From the NCBI RefSeq assembly GCF_023898315.1, contig NC_064621.1:122349521-122413520 (forward strand): a stretch of 64,000 nucleotides of DNA, given 5' to 3'. The notes below the pieces were generated by a model. It ran no database searches. It was not told the origin of the DNA and worked only from the letters and a program-made list of their open reading frames with translations. Shown here one piece after another: positions 22,254-33,451 of this stretch (position 1 is its first letter; each line of letters starts with the position of its first letter). The position numbers were made by a program, and so were the translations under genes. Source of the DNA: Schistocerca nitens (Eukaryota; Arthropoda; Insecta; Orthoptera; Acrididae).

Positions 22254-22421
22254 GTCACATTGCAGTGAACAGAAGACAAGCGGTTTCTTTGATCAAATAT
22301 ACAGCGAGGCCCTAGATTTGATCAAATATTGGACGACATTTGACAAAGTCCCTATTACACTATCAAATATCTTTGACAAAGATATTGGACAAAGAAATTT
22401 GATAGTGTAATACCGGCCTAA

Positions 22422-23885
22422 ACCGCAACAACTAAATACAAATTAAACAAGTAAAGCGTGCAGTTTATCACGTCCATATGATGTTTTCTATGTATTCCTC
22501 TACTGCAACTAGCACAATGTTATGCTGATGAAAGCTTACATTGTCTTGCTTGTGTACAGTGACAACTTTGCAAGAAAAACAAACATCTGCTCTGATGCTA
22601 TTTGTTAACCTGCGGGCTTTTCCTCTGGTACTGCGGATAGGGAGCTACACGGCAGAGCCAGCCTCCAGAGACGCGCCACACAGCTACGGTCAGAAGCGCA
22701 CAACACGGACTGTGTTACGCTTCCGCCTTACCCCACCTAAACAGATCCCAGGTGGACATCCATCCGCCAGACGCGCATACAAGCAGACGCACGGCTCCAC
22801 TCAGCTTTTATCCGAAAATATCAACATCGTGCCTCGAGGCAGTGCAATCGCCACCACAAGAACCCAACCGGAAATTCTTTTATTCGGGACTACACCAAGT
22901 GTTCAAGTGAAATTCATAATCAGCGCAAGTGGATGCTGCGCTACACTGCCACGCATTCAAAGTGTGTAATCTGTAATCTCTCATAATAAATTATTGGAAA
23001 CTGTTGCTTGTTGCTGTTATTCAGTTTTCCAGTAATTTATCTAAACCATTCTTTGACCCTGCGACGAACGTGTGTAGTTGCTACGTGGGTGTAGGCCACA
23101 GCGACAGAAGCAGGTACGTTCGGTGGTAGGGGGTTCTCTTCCTGCCACATTTATGTTGGGCGGCAAGTACATTTGGTAAATACAAGACTGACACTTCATC
23201 ATCAAACAGTAAATTCCTTTCTTTAAAGTAGCACATAATGCTTTCATATACACCTTCGAGCCCACCTGCTGATCTTTCGCCATTTACTTTTTCGACTTCC
23301 TTGCGGGGCTTCATTCGGACCGAATTGAATTTTTCTCGATCTCCACAGGAACTGGCGTGCATTGCACAATATCACCCTTACACGTTACAACATATTGGAT
23401 AATATACTGAACGATCGTCAACATTTTTAAATCTTTGCAATCTCTATGTTGCGCAAATCGTAAATATCGATCTCTGCCGGTCAATATGACTGCACAATAC
23501 TCATTATTGTGCAATAAATATTCAGCGGTTGACGAGCAAGTAACAGGCGGCGGCGGCAACACCGTGGAGAGCATGAACACTTGAATGACTTCTTGTATAT
23601 TTACTATATGGAAACCACCTTTTCTTCGGTCGCCAACGTTTCATTTTGTCGTATATTGCTTTCAGTTTCGGTGTCACCTTACATTCATGCCATGCTCAGC
23701 AGCTGTTCCTACTTTTTGTTGTTCTTTCATTCACGTCATTAATCTTCACTTCTAGTCTGATACTCAGTTTTCTTGCTCGTTGACAGTGCACATCCCGACG
23801 CTAAGCAAACGCCAGGCCAGAAGAATGGGACGCAGAGGGATAAATTAAAGTTATACTTTGATTACTTCAGGGAATTTAAACATTG
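22422..23885. other. No gene recognised; moderate GC 22650-22900
   Basis: A 142-codon frame (22541-22969) and minus-strand frames (23041-23362, up to 93 codons) match nothing I recognise. AATAAA at 22984 follows GC-richer sequence, which could be the end of a solo LTR, but neither LTR terminus can be fixed. Confidence 0.3.
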
Positions 23886-23990
23886 TTGGTTGGTTTGTTT
23901 AAAGAAGGGGGGGGGGGGGCAAACTGCGACACCATCGGTCCCTTGTTCCAGGTAAAAGAATTACACAAGGGAAAGAAGAAAAAGAGACAT
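23886..23990 (-). mobile_element. I-group LINE, severely 5'-truncated copy
   Basis: Only the 3' end of the LINE at 4337 is present: AAGGGACCGATGG, a GCAGTTTG stretch, a C run (G run 23909-23920 on the plus strand) and a CCAACCAA tail at 23886-23893. The 5' limit near 23990 is approximate. Confidence 0.7.
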
Positions 23991-25305
23991 ACAGCACGTT
24001 GTGCGCTGTTTCCACAGGTTATGTCACACATGTAAACGATTTTTTCGGACTTCGTAACGACGTCAAGAATCTAAAAAGGAATTGGACTTCAGACACATCG
24101 CGCTCAGCAGCCTGCTGCAATGCCGAGAAACGCAATTCCACTTGCAAACATAAAACGCTTTAGAGCTAGGGGAAAAGTGCTGTCTGCAAGTCTTTGTTCG
24201 AGAGCCTTGATTGCTTTCATCTTTTTCTCACGTTTATTGTACGAGATGTAGCGGCCTAAATTTCCCAAAAGTACTAGTTGCCAACCGTGCAGCATACCGT
24301 ACTAGAGTCTCGCCCGGACTGCAGTTTCCAAGAATTCTGCCGAAAAATGTCAGTTCCCCGTTCACACTCATTTTCTGATTCGACGTGTTCCTTACACTGT
24401 GCTCCCTCCACGTATTCAAACGATGAATGAGCTCTAGAAATTTACCTCTAATATTGTAATGTGTAACTGTTCGGCCTTCTCTCTGGTTTACAGTTAGTTC
24501 CTGCTCTTTATTTAAAACTGGAGACGCCATTTGGCACGGCAAGCTGTTTGAAGTTGGGTGAAGTCGCCCAGTGAATGATAATTCTCAGACAACAGGCAGT
24601 GTCGCCGGCGTGGATGTGACCCGAATGATCAGTTCCAGAGACAGTAGCCACGGAGCGGACGACATTTGCGTGCCAAGAAAATACGCACGGCTGCTACTCC
24701 TCTGACAGTGAATAAGAGAGTTCACAAACATGTAAGCCGTTTGCAACACTGTATCAACAAGTAGAAGTACAGCGATCGAATAATCCGTAGGGCAACTCGA
24801 TGAGCTATTTTAACTAAATTCAATAGTAACTGTAAATCTCTGTTAGCATGAATATGTATCTGCTTGCCTGCATTATCACGTTTAAATAAAATATCGTATT
24901 TTACGGAAAATCGTTCGCCAGACTAACTTAATGTCTTGCTATCAATTACTACTATCGTCGATTTAAAAGGAACATTGGTGTTGAATGCGTAACAGACAGC
25001 GGCAGGGGATTACCGCAGTTGAGAGCAAGCTTTTGTGATCTGAAACCGCACGGTTAAGATAAGGAGGAGCCTGAGGTCAGGCGCCGAAGTTCCGCGGGTC
25101 TGTCCATGGCTGGAGTTACGGAATACCAGTCACCAAAACTTCTCAATTAACTACGCAGACAAGTTTGAAAGACACATTTTAGCGAGGACAACAAATTCAT
25201 TTTACGGTAAACATTAAGCAACGTCAAGTCAATTAGGCCCCCATATATCGGCATTAAGAAAGGCGGGTCCGTCGTCACCGACCTCAGACTGGCACCCGAC
25301 TCTAC
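23991..25305. other. No gene recognised
   Basis: Minus-strand frames at 24104-24542 are coherent in composition but match no family I know and lack splice support. The rest is AT-rich. Confidence 0.3.
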
Positions 25306-25316
25306 CTCGCACGCAT
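25306..25316. repeat. Target-site duplication of the minus-strand RTE, 3' side
   Basis: CTCGCACGCAT here matches CTCGTACGCAT at 28557-28567 with one mismatch. Confidence 0.75.
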
Positions 25317-28300
25317 TATTGTTGTTGTCTTCAGTCCTGAGACTGGTTTGATGCAGCTCTCCATGCTCCTCTACCCTGTGCAAGCTTCATCTCCCAGTAC
25401 TTATTGCAACCTACATCCTTCTGAATCTGCATAGTGTATTCATCTCTTGGTCTCCCTCTACGATTTTTACCCTCCACTGCCCTCCAATGCTAAATTTGTG
25501 ATCCCCTGATGCCTCAGAACATGTCCTACCAACCGGTCCCTTCTTCTTGTCAAGTTGTGCCACAAACTCCTCCCCAGTTCTATTCAATATCTCCTCATTA
25601 GTTATGTGATCTACCCATCTAATCTTCAGCATTCTTCTGTAGCACCACATTTCGAAAGCTTCTATTCTCTACTTGTCCAAACTATTTATTGTCCACGTTT
25701 CACTTCCATACATGGCTACACTCCATACAAATACTTTCAGAAACGACTTTCTGACATTTAAATCTATACTTGATGCTAACAAATTTCTCTTCTTCAGAAA
25801 CTCTTTCCTCGCCATTGCCAGTCTACATTTTATATCCTCTCTACTTAGACCATCATCAGTTATTTTGCTCCCCAAATAGCAAAACTCCCTTACTACTTTA
25901 AGTGTCTCATTTCCTAATCTAATTCCCTCGGCACCACCCGACTTGATTCGACTACATTCCATTATCCTCGTTTTGCTTTCGTTGATGTTCATCTTACATC
26001 CTCCTTTCAAGGCAATGTCCATTCCGTTGAACAGCTCTTCCAAGTCCTTTGCTGTCTCTTACAGAATTACAATGTCATCGGCGAACCTCAAAGTTTTTAT
26101 TTCTTCTCCATGGACTTTAATACCTACTCCAAATTATTCTTTTGTTTCCTTTACTGCTTGCTCAATATACAGATTGAATAACATCGGGGAGAGGCTACAA
26201 CCCTGTCTCACTCCCTTCCCAACCACTGCTTCCCTTTCATGCCCCTCAACTCTAATAATTGCCATCTGGTTTCTGTACAAATTGTAAATAGCCTTTAGTT
26301 CTCTGTATTTTACTCCTGCCACCTTTAGAATTTGAAAGAGAGTATTCCAATCAACATTGTCAAAAGCTTTCTCTAAGTCTACAAATGCTAGAAATGTAGG
26401 TTTGCCTTTCCTTAATCTATTTTCTAAGATAAGTCGTAGGGTCAGTATTGCCTCACGTGTTCCAACATTTCTGCGGAATCCAAACTGATCTTCGCCGAGG
26501 TCGGCTTGTACCAGTTTTTTCCATTCGTCTGTAAAGAATTCGCGTTAGTATTTTGCAGCTGTGACTTATTAAACTGATAGTTCGGTAATTTTCACATCTG
26601 TCAACACCTGCTTTCTTTGGGATTGGAATTATTATATTCTTCTCGAAGTCTGAGGGTATTTCGCCTGTCTCATACATCTTGCTCACCAGATGGTAGAGTT
26701 TTGTCAGGACTGGCTCTCCCAAGGCCGTCAGTAGTTCCAATGGAATGTTGTCTACTCCGGGGGCCTTGTTTCGACTCAGGTCTTCCAGTGCTCTGTCAAA
26801 CTCTTCACGCAGTATCCTATCTCCCATTTCATCTTCATCCTCTTCCATTTCCATAATATTGTCCTCAAGTACATCGCCCTTGTATAGACCCTCTATATAC
26901 TCCTTCCACCTTTCTGCTTTCCCTTCTTTGCTTAGAACTGGGTTTCCCTCTGAACTCTTGATATTCATACAAGTGGCTATCTTTTCTCCAAAGGTCTCTT
27001 TAATTTTCCTGTAGGCAGTATCTATCTTACCCCTAGTGAGACAAGCCTCTACATCCTTACATTTGTCCTCTAGCCATCCCTGCTTAGCCATTTTGCACTT
27101 CCTGTCGGTCTCATTTTCGAGACGTTTGTATTCCCTTTGCCTGCTTCATTTACTGCGTTTTTATATTTTCTCCTTTCATCAATTAAATTCAATACTCCTT
27201 GTGTTACCCATGGATTTCTACTAGCCCTCGTCTTTTTACTTTCTTGATCCTCTGCTGCCTTCACTACTTCATCCCTCAGAGCTACCCATTCTTCTTCTAC
27301 TGTATTTCTTTCCCCCATTCCTGTCAATTGTTCCCTTATGCTGTCCCTGAAACTCTGTACAACCTCTGGTTTAGTAAGTTTATCCAGGTCCCATCTCCTT
27401 AAATTCCCACCTTTTTGCAATTTCTTCAGTTTTAATCTACAGTTCATAACCAACAGATTGTGGTCAGAGTCCACATCTGCCCCTGGAAATGTCTTGCAAT
27501 TTGAAACCTGGTTCCTAAATCTCTGTCTTACCATTATGTAATCTATCTGTTACATTTTAGTATCTCCAGGATTCTTCCAGGTATACAACCTTCTTTTATG
27601 ATTCTTGAACCAGGTGTTAGCTATGATTAAGTTATGCTCTGCGCAAAATTCTACTAGGCGGCTTCCTCTTTCATTTCTTAGCCCCAATCCAGATTCACTT
27701 ACTATGTTTCCTTCTCTCCCTTTTTCCTACTGACGAATCCCAGTCACCAATGACTATTAAATTTTCGTCTCCCTTCACTACCTGAATAATTTCTTTTATT
27801 TCATCATACATTTCATCAATTTCTTCGTCATCTGCAGAGCTAGTTGGCATATAAACTTGTACTACTGTAGTAGGCATGGGCTTCGTGTCTATCTTGGCCA
27901 CAATAATGCGTTCACTATGCTGTTTGTAGTAGCTTACCCGTACTCCTATTTTTTCACCTGCATTACCTCTATTTGATTTTGTATTTATAACCCTGTAATC
28001 ACCTGACCAAAAGTCTTGTTCCTCCTGCCACCGAACTTCACTAATTCCCACTACATCAAACTTCAACCTATCCATTTCCCTTTTTAAATTTTCTAACCTA
28101 CCTGCCCTATTAAGGGATCTGACATTCCACGCTCCGATCCGTAGAATGCCAGTTTTCTTTCTCCTGATAACGACGTCCTCTTGAGTAGTCCCCGCCCGGA
28201 GATCCGAATGGGGGACTATTTTACCTCCGGAATATTTTACCCAAGAGGACGCCATCATTTAACCATACAGTAACGCTGTATGCCCTCGGGAAAAATTACG

Positions 28301-28556
28301 GCTGTAGTTTCCCCTTGCTTTCAGCCGTTCGCAGTACCAGCACAGCAAGGCCGTTTTGGTTAGTGTTGCAAGGCCAGATCAATCATCCATACTGTTGCCC
28401 CTGCCACTACTGAAAAGGCTGCTGCCCCTCTTCAGGAACCACTCGTTTGTCTGGCCTCTCAACAGATACCCCTCCGTTGTGGTTGCACCTACGGTACGGC
28501 CATCTGTATCGCTGAGGCACGCAAGCCTCCCCACCAACGGCAAGGTCCATGGTGGG
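25317..28556 (-). mobile_element. RTE-like LINE, third copy, near full length
   Basis: The 3.24-kb copy reads right to left. The leader (CCATGGACCTTGCCG complement) is at 28535-28556 and the GTTGTTGTCTTCAGTCC tail at 25320-25336. An 11-bp duplication with one mismatch flanks it. It is older than the copy at 6880, with many frameshifts and stops. Confidence 0.92.
25411..28258 (-). pseudogene. RTE-like LINE polyprotein, multiply broken
   Basis: Endonuclease pieces lie at 28258-27695 (LRIGAWNVRSLNRAGRL; GDWDSSVGK, where the intact copy has GDWNSS) and 27534-27070 (SDHNLLV box). RT pieces lie at 27091-26453 (NYRTISLISHSCKI) and 26322-26134 (GVRQGCSLSPMLFN). The FADD box falls near 26075-26090. 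C-terminal pieces at 26043-25411 carry FCYLGSKITDDG and WCYRRMLKIRWVDH. At least five frame breaks separate them. Confidence 0.9.
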
Positions 28557-28567
28557 CTCGTACGCAT

Positions 28568-29539
28568 ATGAAGTGCAAATGAAACTTCGAAAGACTTTAC
28601 AAAACGAATTACCCCGAAGACTATCGAAGGCCTTGCAACGAGCAGCAGATGTTCCAAATTGGAAACAAGCGGACCTGTATGCAGGAGCATACACTAGAAC
28701 AAATCTCTCATTAAATACTGCTGTATTGTAGTAAGAACTTTCCACACTGCATGCCTCAGAAAACCTGAAATGCGACTTAAAGAGCCACTGAGGAAAATGT
28801 ACCTGCGACGTTGAGGAAAACGACGGCTGCAATTACGGAAGAGAGAGGAGCACACGGTAAGAGCGAGCTACGAGAAAGAGGAGATCACGTTCTATGGTTA
28901 CTGAGCGGACAGCCCAAGACTGATATAGAGACCGATCAGCCTGTTTCGATAGGGAAAGAAATCTAAGGTAGCTCTAAACTAGGGAAAATACTGAACATCG
29001 ACTCCCCCACTGATAACAACAGAAATATGCACAGATCTGCGATCAGAACGTCTGACTCTGTTTTTCCTGACAACTAGAACGCTGTGCTTTAGATCGGCAG
29101 TGGGGTGTATCCAAGAAGGAATAGACACTGAACTCCCCAAAAGTAAGAACCAAAATATGACCAAGTGTCGTCGTGTAGAAATGCCGCCAGTACGAGCTGT
29201 TCAGAGAGAGACTCGCGACGCAGCCGTGAGGTGACACCACGCCTTGTGGGCAGCAGTACTCTCGTGTACAGATCAGACACACACGGACACGGCTGCTCCA
29301 GTAGTGGCCGCTTCCGGCACTGGTAGGCAGTCTTACAAGCCGACCTCAGAGTGGCGCTCTCCCATTTTCTCCGTACTTAAACCCGAGCATTTAGACTAAA
29401 TTACAATTTGGTAGAAAAAAATCGTAACATCGAACAGACAATCAAATAAGTTATTTTACCCATGCTGGATCTTGTGTACTCCGCGGCCGATGTCAATACC
29501 GCAATTGCACTGGTAAAACCATACGATAAAAATAAAAAA
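28568..29539. other. No gene recognised
   Basis: The plus-strand frame just right of the RTE (about 28560-28730, LRKTLQNELPRRLSKAL) is compositionally coherent but short and unrecognised. No repeat structure was seen. Confidence 0.3.
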
Positions 29540-30062
29540 TAAACAAATAAATAAAAATAAAAAGCTCGTGAATGGCGCAACTACCGACAAATACTTTTTA
29601 AATATTTTATTTTAGTGCCATACCTGGTTTCGGGCTACCATGACTATCTTTAGATGGCTAATATTTTTTAGTTACATTTTTCTGACCAACAGCATGTCGT
29701 CTGCTCCCACACTGCACAAGAATATTGAAGTATTTGGTGCCACTTTATAAGTTGTTTAATTAAGAAAATACGCTATAGTGGTTGCATTTATTTATAAATG
29801 ATGCAAAATAGTTGTTCACTTATACACGTTCCAATAGATGGCAATTTGTTTTGTTGTGGTCCATTTGTTTTCCAGCTGGACATGGACCACAACAAAACAA
29901 ATCGCCATCTACTGAAACTTATAGAAGTGAACACAAATATTTTGCGTCATATATAAATGCAAGCACTATAGCATACTTTTGTTAACGAAACAACTTATAA
30001 AGTGGCACTAAATACTCAAATAGTCTTGTGCAATGTGGCGGAAAACAACATACTGTTGGTCA
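29540..30062. mobile_element. Foldback element with a long palindrome
   Basis: Positions 29683-29873 and 29878-30062 are inverted copies of each other, from TGACCAACAG to CTGTTGGTCA, with the centre at TCCAGCTGGA near 29875. The arms are about 185 bp with scattered differences. On the left outer side (minus strand, about 29612-29655) is CATCTAAAGATAGTC...GCCCGAAACCAGG, the hairpin-plus-GAAACC module seen in other foldbacks here. A matching right outer module was not found. Confidence 0.7.
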
Positions 30063-30107
30063 AACCTTCAACAAGTTTCACCAACTGCGACATAATCGCG
30101 TATACAA

Positions 30108-31192
30108 ACAGTGATCCAATACTGTAAACTGCTTTTTTATTCCCGTCTCTGATCACAAATGAATTCTTTAGACAATGACCGGTTTCAGTCTGTAATGACC
30201 ATCCTCAGATCTATAATATATACATCTAGTGAGAAGTGTGTCTTTTAACATAAAACAGCAATATGTTTCACAATATCCTATCATACAACCAGGGAAATGT
30301 ACAGATAAAATATTTTTACACCATGTCCTAAAGGGATACGGCCATAATGGCATCGTCAAAACATATAAATATAATCAGCATAGCTTCGTCACATAGATTT
30401 AAAATATGGTGTAGAATAGGCCACATCGTCCACATAGTGATTATTGCCAACTAGCTACTGAAGTACAGTACCATCCAGAAACCTGTTTGCCCACACCCTC
30501 CCTAGATGTCGCTTTTATCAGATTACGTTTTTGCGTAAATGATGGCTACATACAAGCAAAATGTAGTCATCATTTACGCAAAAACAATCTGATAAAAGCA
30601 CATTAGATAAAATGCATGTAGCAGATTTATTAAAATTGATGACTATCATAGAAACCAATTGTGATACATTAAAAGATGAATGCAGTTACCCATGTAAAAT
30701 TATTAAAAGGAAATACATGAAGAGTATAGGTCCGACCCTTTTTTATTGTGAATTTACGGTCAACAATTAATATAGCGTAATACATTGCCTGTGACAACCT
30801 ATAAATTGCTTATGAAAGATAAAATGTCTATATGACAGCTGAAAAAGAGACAGATCAACGAACAGCGCCCTCTGTTGGGTCGGCCGCTAGGGTCTTATGT
30901 AGGCGCGCACGGATCGTAAGAACTTAACCAATAGAGGGCTTTACATACATCGTGAATTGTCTCCCACAGATCACTTTAGGACATGGTGTAAAAAAGGTAA
31001 GTTATACCATATTTTATCTGTACATTTCCCTGGTTGTATGACAGCATATTGTGATACATCTTGCTGTTTTATGTTAAAATACACACTGCTCACTAGATGT
31101 ATATATTTTAGATCTGAGGATTGTCATTACAGACTGAAACCGGTCATCGTCTAAAGAATTCATTTGTGATCAGAGACTGGAATAAAAAAGCA
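30108..31192. mobile_element. Foldback element with about 220-bp terminal inverted repeats
   Basis: The left arm (30118-30331) and right arm (about 30972-31192) are inverted copies sharing TGCTTTTTTATTCC, GATCACAAATGAATTC, CAGACTGAAACCGGTC and ACATTTCCCTGGTTGTATG. A second palindrome lies inside at about 30505-30603 (TTTTGCGTAAATGATG with its complement). There is no coding. The paired short frames at 30168-30359 (-) and 30957-31154 (+) are just the two arms read outward. Confidence 0.78.
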
Positions 31193-31248
31193 GTATCGTA
31201 GGCCCCTACACTTACATCAGTAAGATAAAGAAGACCTCTTAAGGGGAA
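31192..31248 (+). repeat. Left copy of a 57-bp perfect inverted repeat
   Basis: AGTATCGTAGGCCCCTACAC begins a 57-bp block whose exact reverse complement is at 32751-32807. It abuts the right arm of the preceding foldback, sharing AGTAT with that arm's end. Confidence 0.93.
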
Positions 31249-31537
31249 AAAAGCAGTATTTGTGGATCATTGCGTCCTTCACCGAAAATAAAATACTTTT
31301 TCATTCCCACAGACTGAGTAGTAGAAATGACGTATATAATTTTTCCATGCAACGAAAATGCATTTCGCAGGTCTGTATCAAATTTTAATTTACTTTTATA
31401 TAGACACTGCACTCCTGTGTGTCTCGTACTACTTTTTGATACTGATATCGGGGCACTGATCCTGAAATGCACGAGAACCAGCTGCCCAGCCGCCGAGTCG
31501 TGCGGTCCCTCGTCAGCCGAGTGTAACAAGACCGACA

Positions 31538-31539
<2 letters not shown>

Positions 31540-31588
<49 letters not shown>
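31540..31588. repeat. (AC)n microsatellite
   Basis: About 24 uninterrupted AC units lie in the segment between the inverted repeats. It produces a spurious 264-codon plus-strand frame and minus-strand (VC)n frames. Confidence 0.97.
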
Positions 31589-31590
<2 letters not shown>

Positions 31591-31878
31591 GGACAGGGGA
31601 ATGAGATCGGCCGAGCCCTTTGTAAGGGATTAACGCGGCACCTGCCTTCAGTACCCCTCGGTGCACGGACGCGGATTGGAATAGCCGTCCTCTCGGATAA
31701 GTCACCCACGCAGCCGGCTGGCTCGGTGCTCTACTGGACCGAGGCGCACCTCACACTCGATGTGGCGACGCCGCGGCGCCACGTGAAGCAATCAGCTGTC
31801 GGCAGTCGCGAGACGCTCAGCGCGCTTGCGTTGCAACGGCAGGCAGCCGGTCAGGCGGGCAGCTCGGGGGGCGCTCAC

Positions 31879-31971
31879 CTTCTCGTCGAAGAGGTGGCCG
31901 ATCGAGTAACGCGGCCAGAGCTCCAGCCGAGGCCCGAACAGCATCTTGGCGAAGCAGCACTGCTGCGCCAT
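31879..31971 (-). CDS. Candidate host-gene first coding exon (31 codons)
   Basis: On the minus strand an ATG at 31971 with a favourable context (G at -3, G at +4) opens a 31-codon reading that ends at AAG followed by GTGAGC, a consensus splice donor in phase 0. The peptide begins MAQQCCFAKMLFG and ends SIGHLFDEK; it has no signal peptide. A TATA box lies 44 bp upstream of the ATG, in GC-rich sequence unlike the surrounding transposons. I do not recognise the protein and no acceptor or second exon was identified, so the function is unknown. If transcribed, the RNA would run left into the intron and the 57-bp repeat. It could also be a captured fragment of a gene located elsewhere. Confidence 0.4.
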
Positions 31972-31984
31972 GTCGGCTCCCTAC

Positions 31985-32021
31985 TGGCTACTGGCGCCGG
32001 CCCTCCTCACACACATTTATA
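31985..32021 (-). promoter_or_regulatory. Candidate core promoter with TATA box
   Basis: TATAAAT at 32015-32021 (minus strand) is followed about 30 bp downstream by CCAGTAG, a plausible initiator at about 31985-31991, then a short leader of about 18 bases to the ATG at 31971. Upstream (32030-32130) is rich in CpG and GC. This is prediction from sequence only. Confidence 0.4.
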
Positions 32022-32750
32022 CATACACCGGCGCGTCCTCCGCCCGCTTCCGGATGCCCTCGCACAAGCCGGAATACCAACGCCGACCGGCCGCCGCCTC
32101 TGGCCGTGGCTACGGCAGTAATACGAGGGCAGACGGCGCTCTCTAGAATACGCAACGATAGATGCCACGAGAGGACGACTGAAACATCGTGCGAGGACTA
32201 CCCGGCTCTAATCCCGACCACTGACACCTGGTAACAAACCCCTTAGGGGAAAAATTTTCCAACCTCCACGTTTCAGAACTCATACAAAGCTCGTTGACTA
32301 ACCTCGCAAACTAGCTCGGCTATATACGCTCGGAGGCGCACACTGGTAACGTCTGTTAGACAGCTAGTCAGTACAGCTCCAGTACTGTAGCACCAGCAGT
32401 TTTATTGAAAATATTACGTGAAATTTTTTTTATTCTTTTCGTTAACGATCGTAGCTATTCTGACACTTCCAATTTAAGTAAACCACAGCACCAGCTGACC
32501 TGGCCACCAAGGTCAGACATCCAATACATCTGATATTCGCTATGTGGGTACATAGAGGACATCGTTTCATAAAAGCGTTACGATACCATTCGCTACCTAA
32601 ACATGCTGTGATATACGCTTTTACCCAAGCTACACCAGCAATACTCGAAAACATGTAGCATAGAACCTGGCGGGGTATTATTCTTTCTCATGAGACTAAT
32701 GGTGCACAGAATCATCCTCTGGGCAAGGAATGGTTCGTACCTCAAGAAAA

Positions 32751-32807
32751 TTCCCCTTAAGAGGTCTTCTTTATCTTACTGATGTAAGTGTAGGGGCCTA
32801 CGATACT
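32751..32807 (-). repeat. Right copy of the 57-bp perfect inverted repeat
   Basis: The exact reverse complement of 31192-31248 ends CCTACGATACT. No clear target duplication flanks the pair (AAAAAGC on the left, TTGCGGG on the right). Confidence 0.93.
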
Positions 32808-33443
32808 TTGCGGGTACCCAGTAGAAGTAACTGCATATCTTTGTACTGCGATAGCGCAATTTGTACTGCGATAGTGCAATTTTCTATGGGCCATTTATAG
32901 CTATCGAAAGCAGAATTTATGTGGGCTTGCAACATCGGAAGTACACACGTTCGATTTCTTTATACTCACAACGAGCTTTTTACAAGATACTGACTTTTCT
33001 TGGCTTTTGTTGTTGTCAATAATAGACAATGATCAAGATTCGGTTGCAGTTGCAGCTGCATCAGCATATTACTGAAGCTGAATTGTGTGAGCCCTTCTAT
33101 ACTGTCGTAAAAGAACCCAAATTTTACATGCCAACAAAAGAAGTCTTATTCGCAACTCGCTACTTTCGACAGTTCTGTGAAAAATCAATCTTGTTATCGA
33201 TAGACATACAAGAGTTGTTCTTTCTTTAAAAAAAAAATTGAACTATGCCGAGTTTTTAACTACATAAAAGGAATTCTCATTCAGACAACATAACTGTTTC
33301 ATGGATCTTAAGTTATGAACACACCGATTACTTGTAGAACCCAGGTAACTGAGGTAACTGCTTGTTCAGTTGAAAAAAGTTACTGAATATCTTTGACGAA
33401 TTATAATATATTGATATTTGCAGTGAAAAATGTCAGTCCTTCA
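32808..33443. other. No gene recognised
   Basis: There are short AT-rich frames only. A tandem of two near-identical 20-bp units (TTTGTACTGCGATAG) lies at about 32837-32881. Confidence 0.4.
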
Positions 33444-33451
33444 CCATGCAC

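Larger units (their letters stand above)
20817..22418. mobile_element. PIF/Harbinger-type DNA transposon, internally deleted
   Basis: Terminal inverted repeats of about 30 bp begin GGCCGGTATTACACTATC at 20817 and end with the complement at 22418. The flanking trinucleotide is TAA on both sides (20814-20816 and 22419-22421), as expected for this superfamily. Remains of both typical genes are inside: a HARBI1-like nuclease on the plus strand and a MADF/Myb-like protein on the minus strand. The middle is lost, and a LINE fragment has entered the first gene. Confidence 0.88.
31249..32750. other. GC-rich segment between 57-bp inverted repeats
   Basis: This segment of about 1.5 kb holds the (AC)n run, the candidate promoter and first exon, and flanking sequence. 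From 31600 to 32150 it is markedly rich in CpG compared with neighbours. No transposase motif was seen. The short frame 32442-32654 (-) is unrecognised. Confidence 0.5.

Noticed and set aside
22541..22969. 142-codon plus-strand frame
   Set aside because: It has no domain, no splice or promoter context, and its first part is chance-like sequence. It is possibly part of an LTR, but the ends could not be found.
24104..24542. Possible minus-strand exon
   Set aside because: An acceptor-like TTTAG precedes a coherent stretch near 24255, but there is no family match or donor, so it is not called.
26617..27541. Plus-strand frames of 62-89 codons
   Set aside because: They are antisense shadows of the minus-strand RTE coding region.
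31327..32121. 264-codon plus-strand open frame
   Set aside because: It runs through the (AC)n repeat as HT repeats and lies antisense to the better-supported first exon. Its residues show no domain. I treat it as a chance frame in GC-rich DNA.
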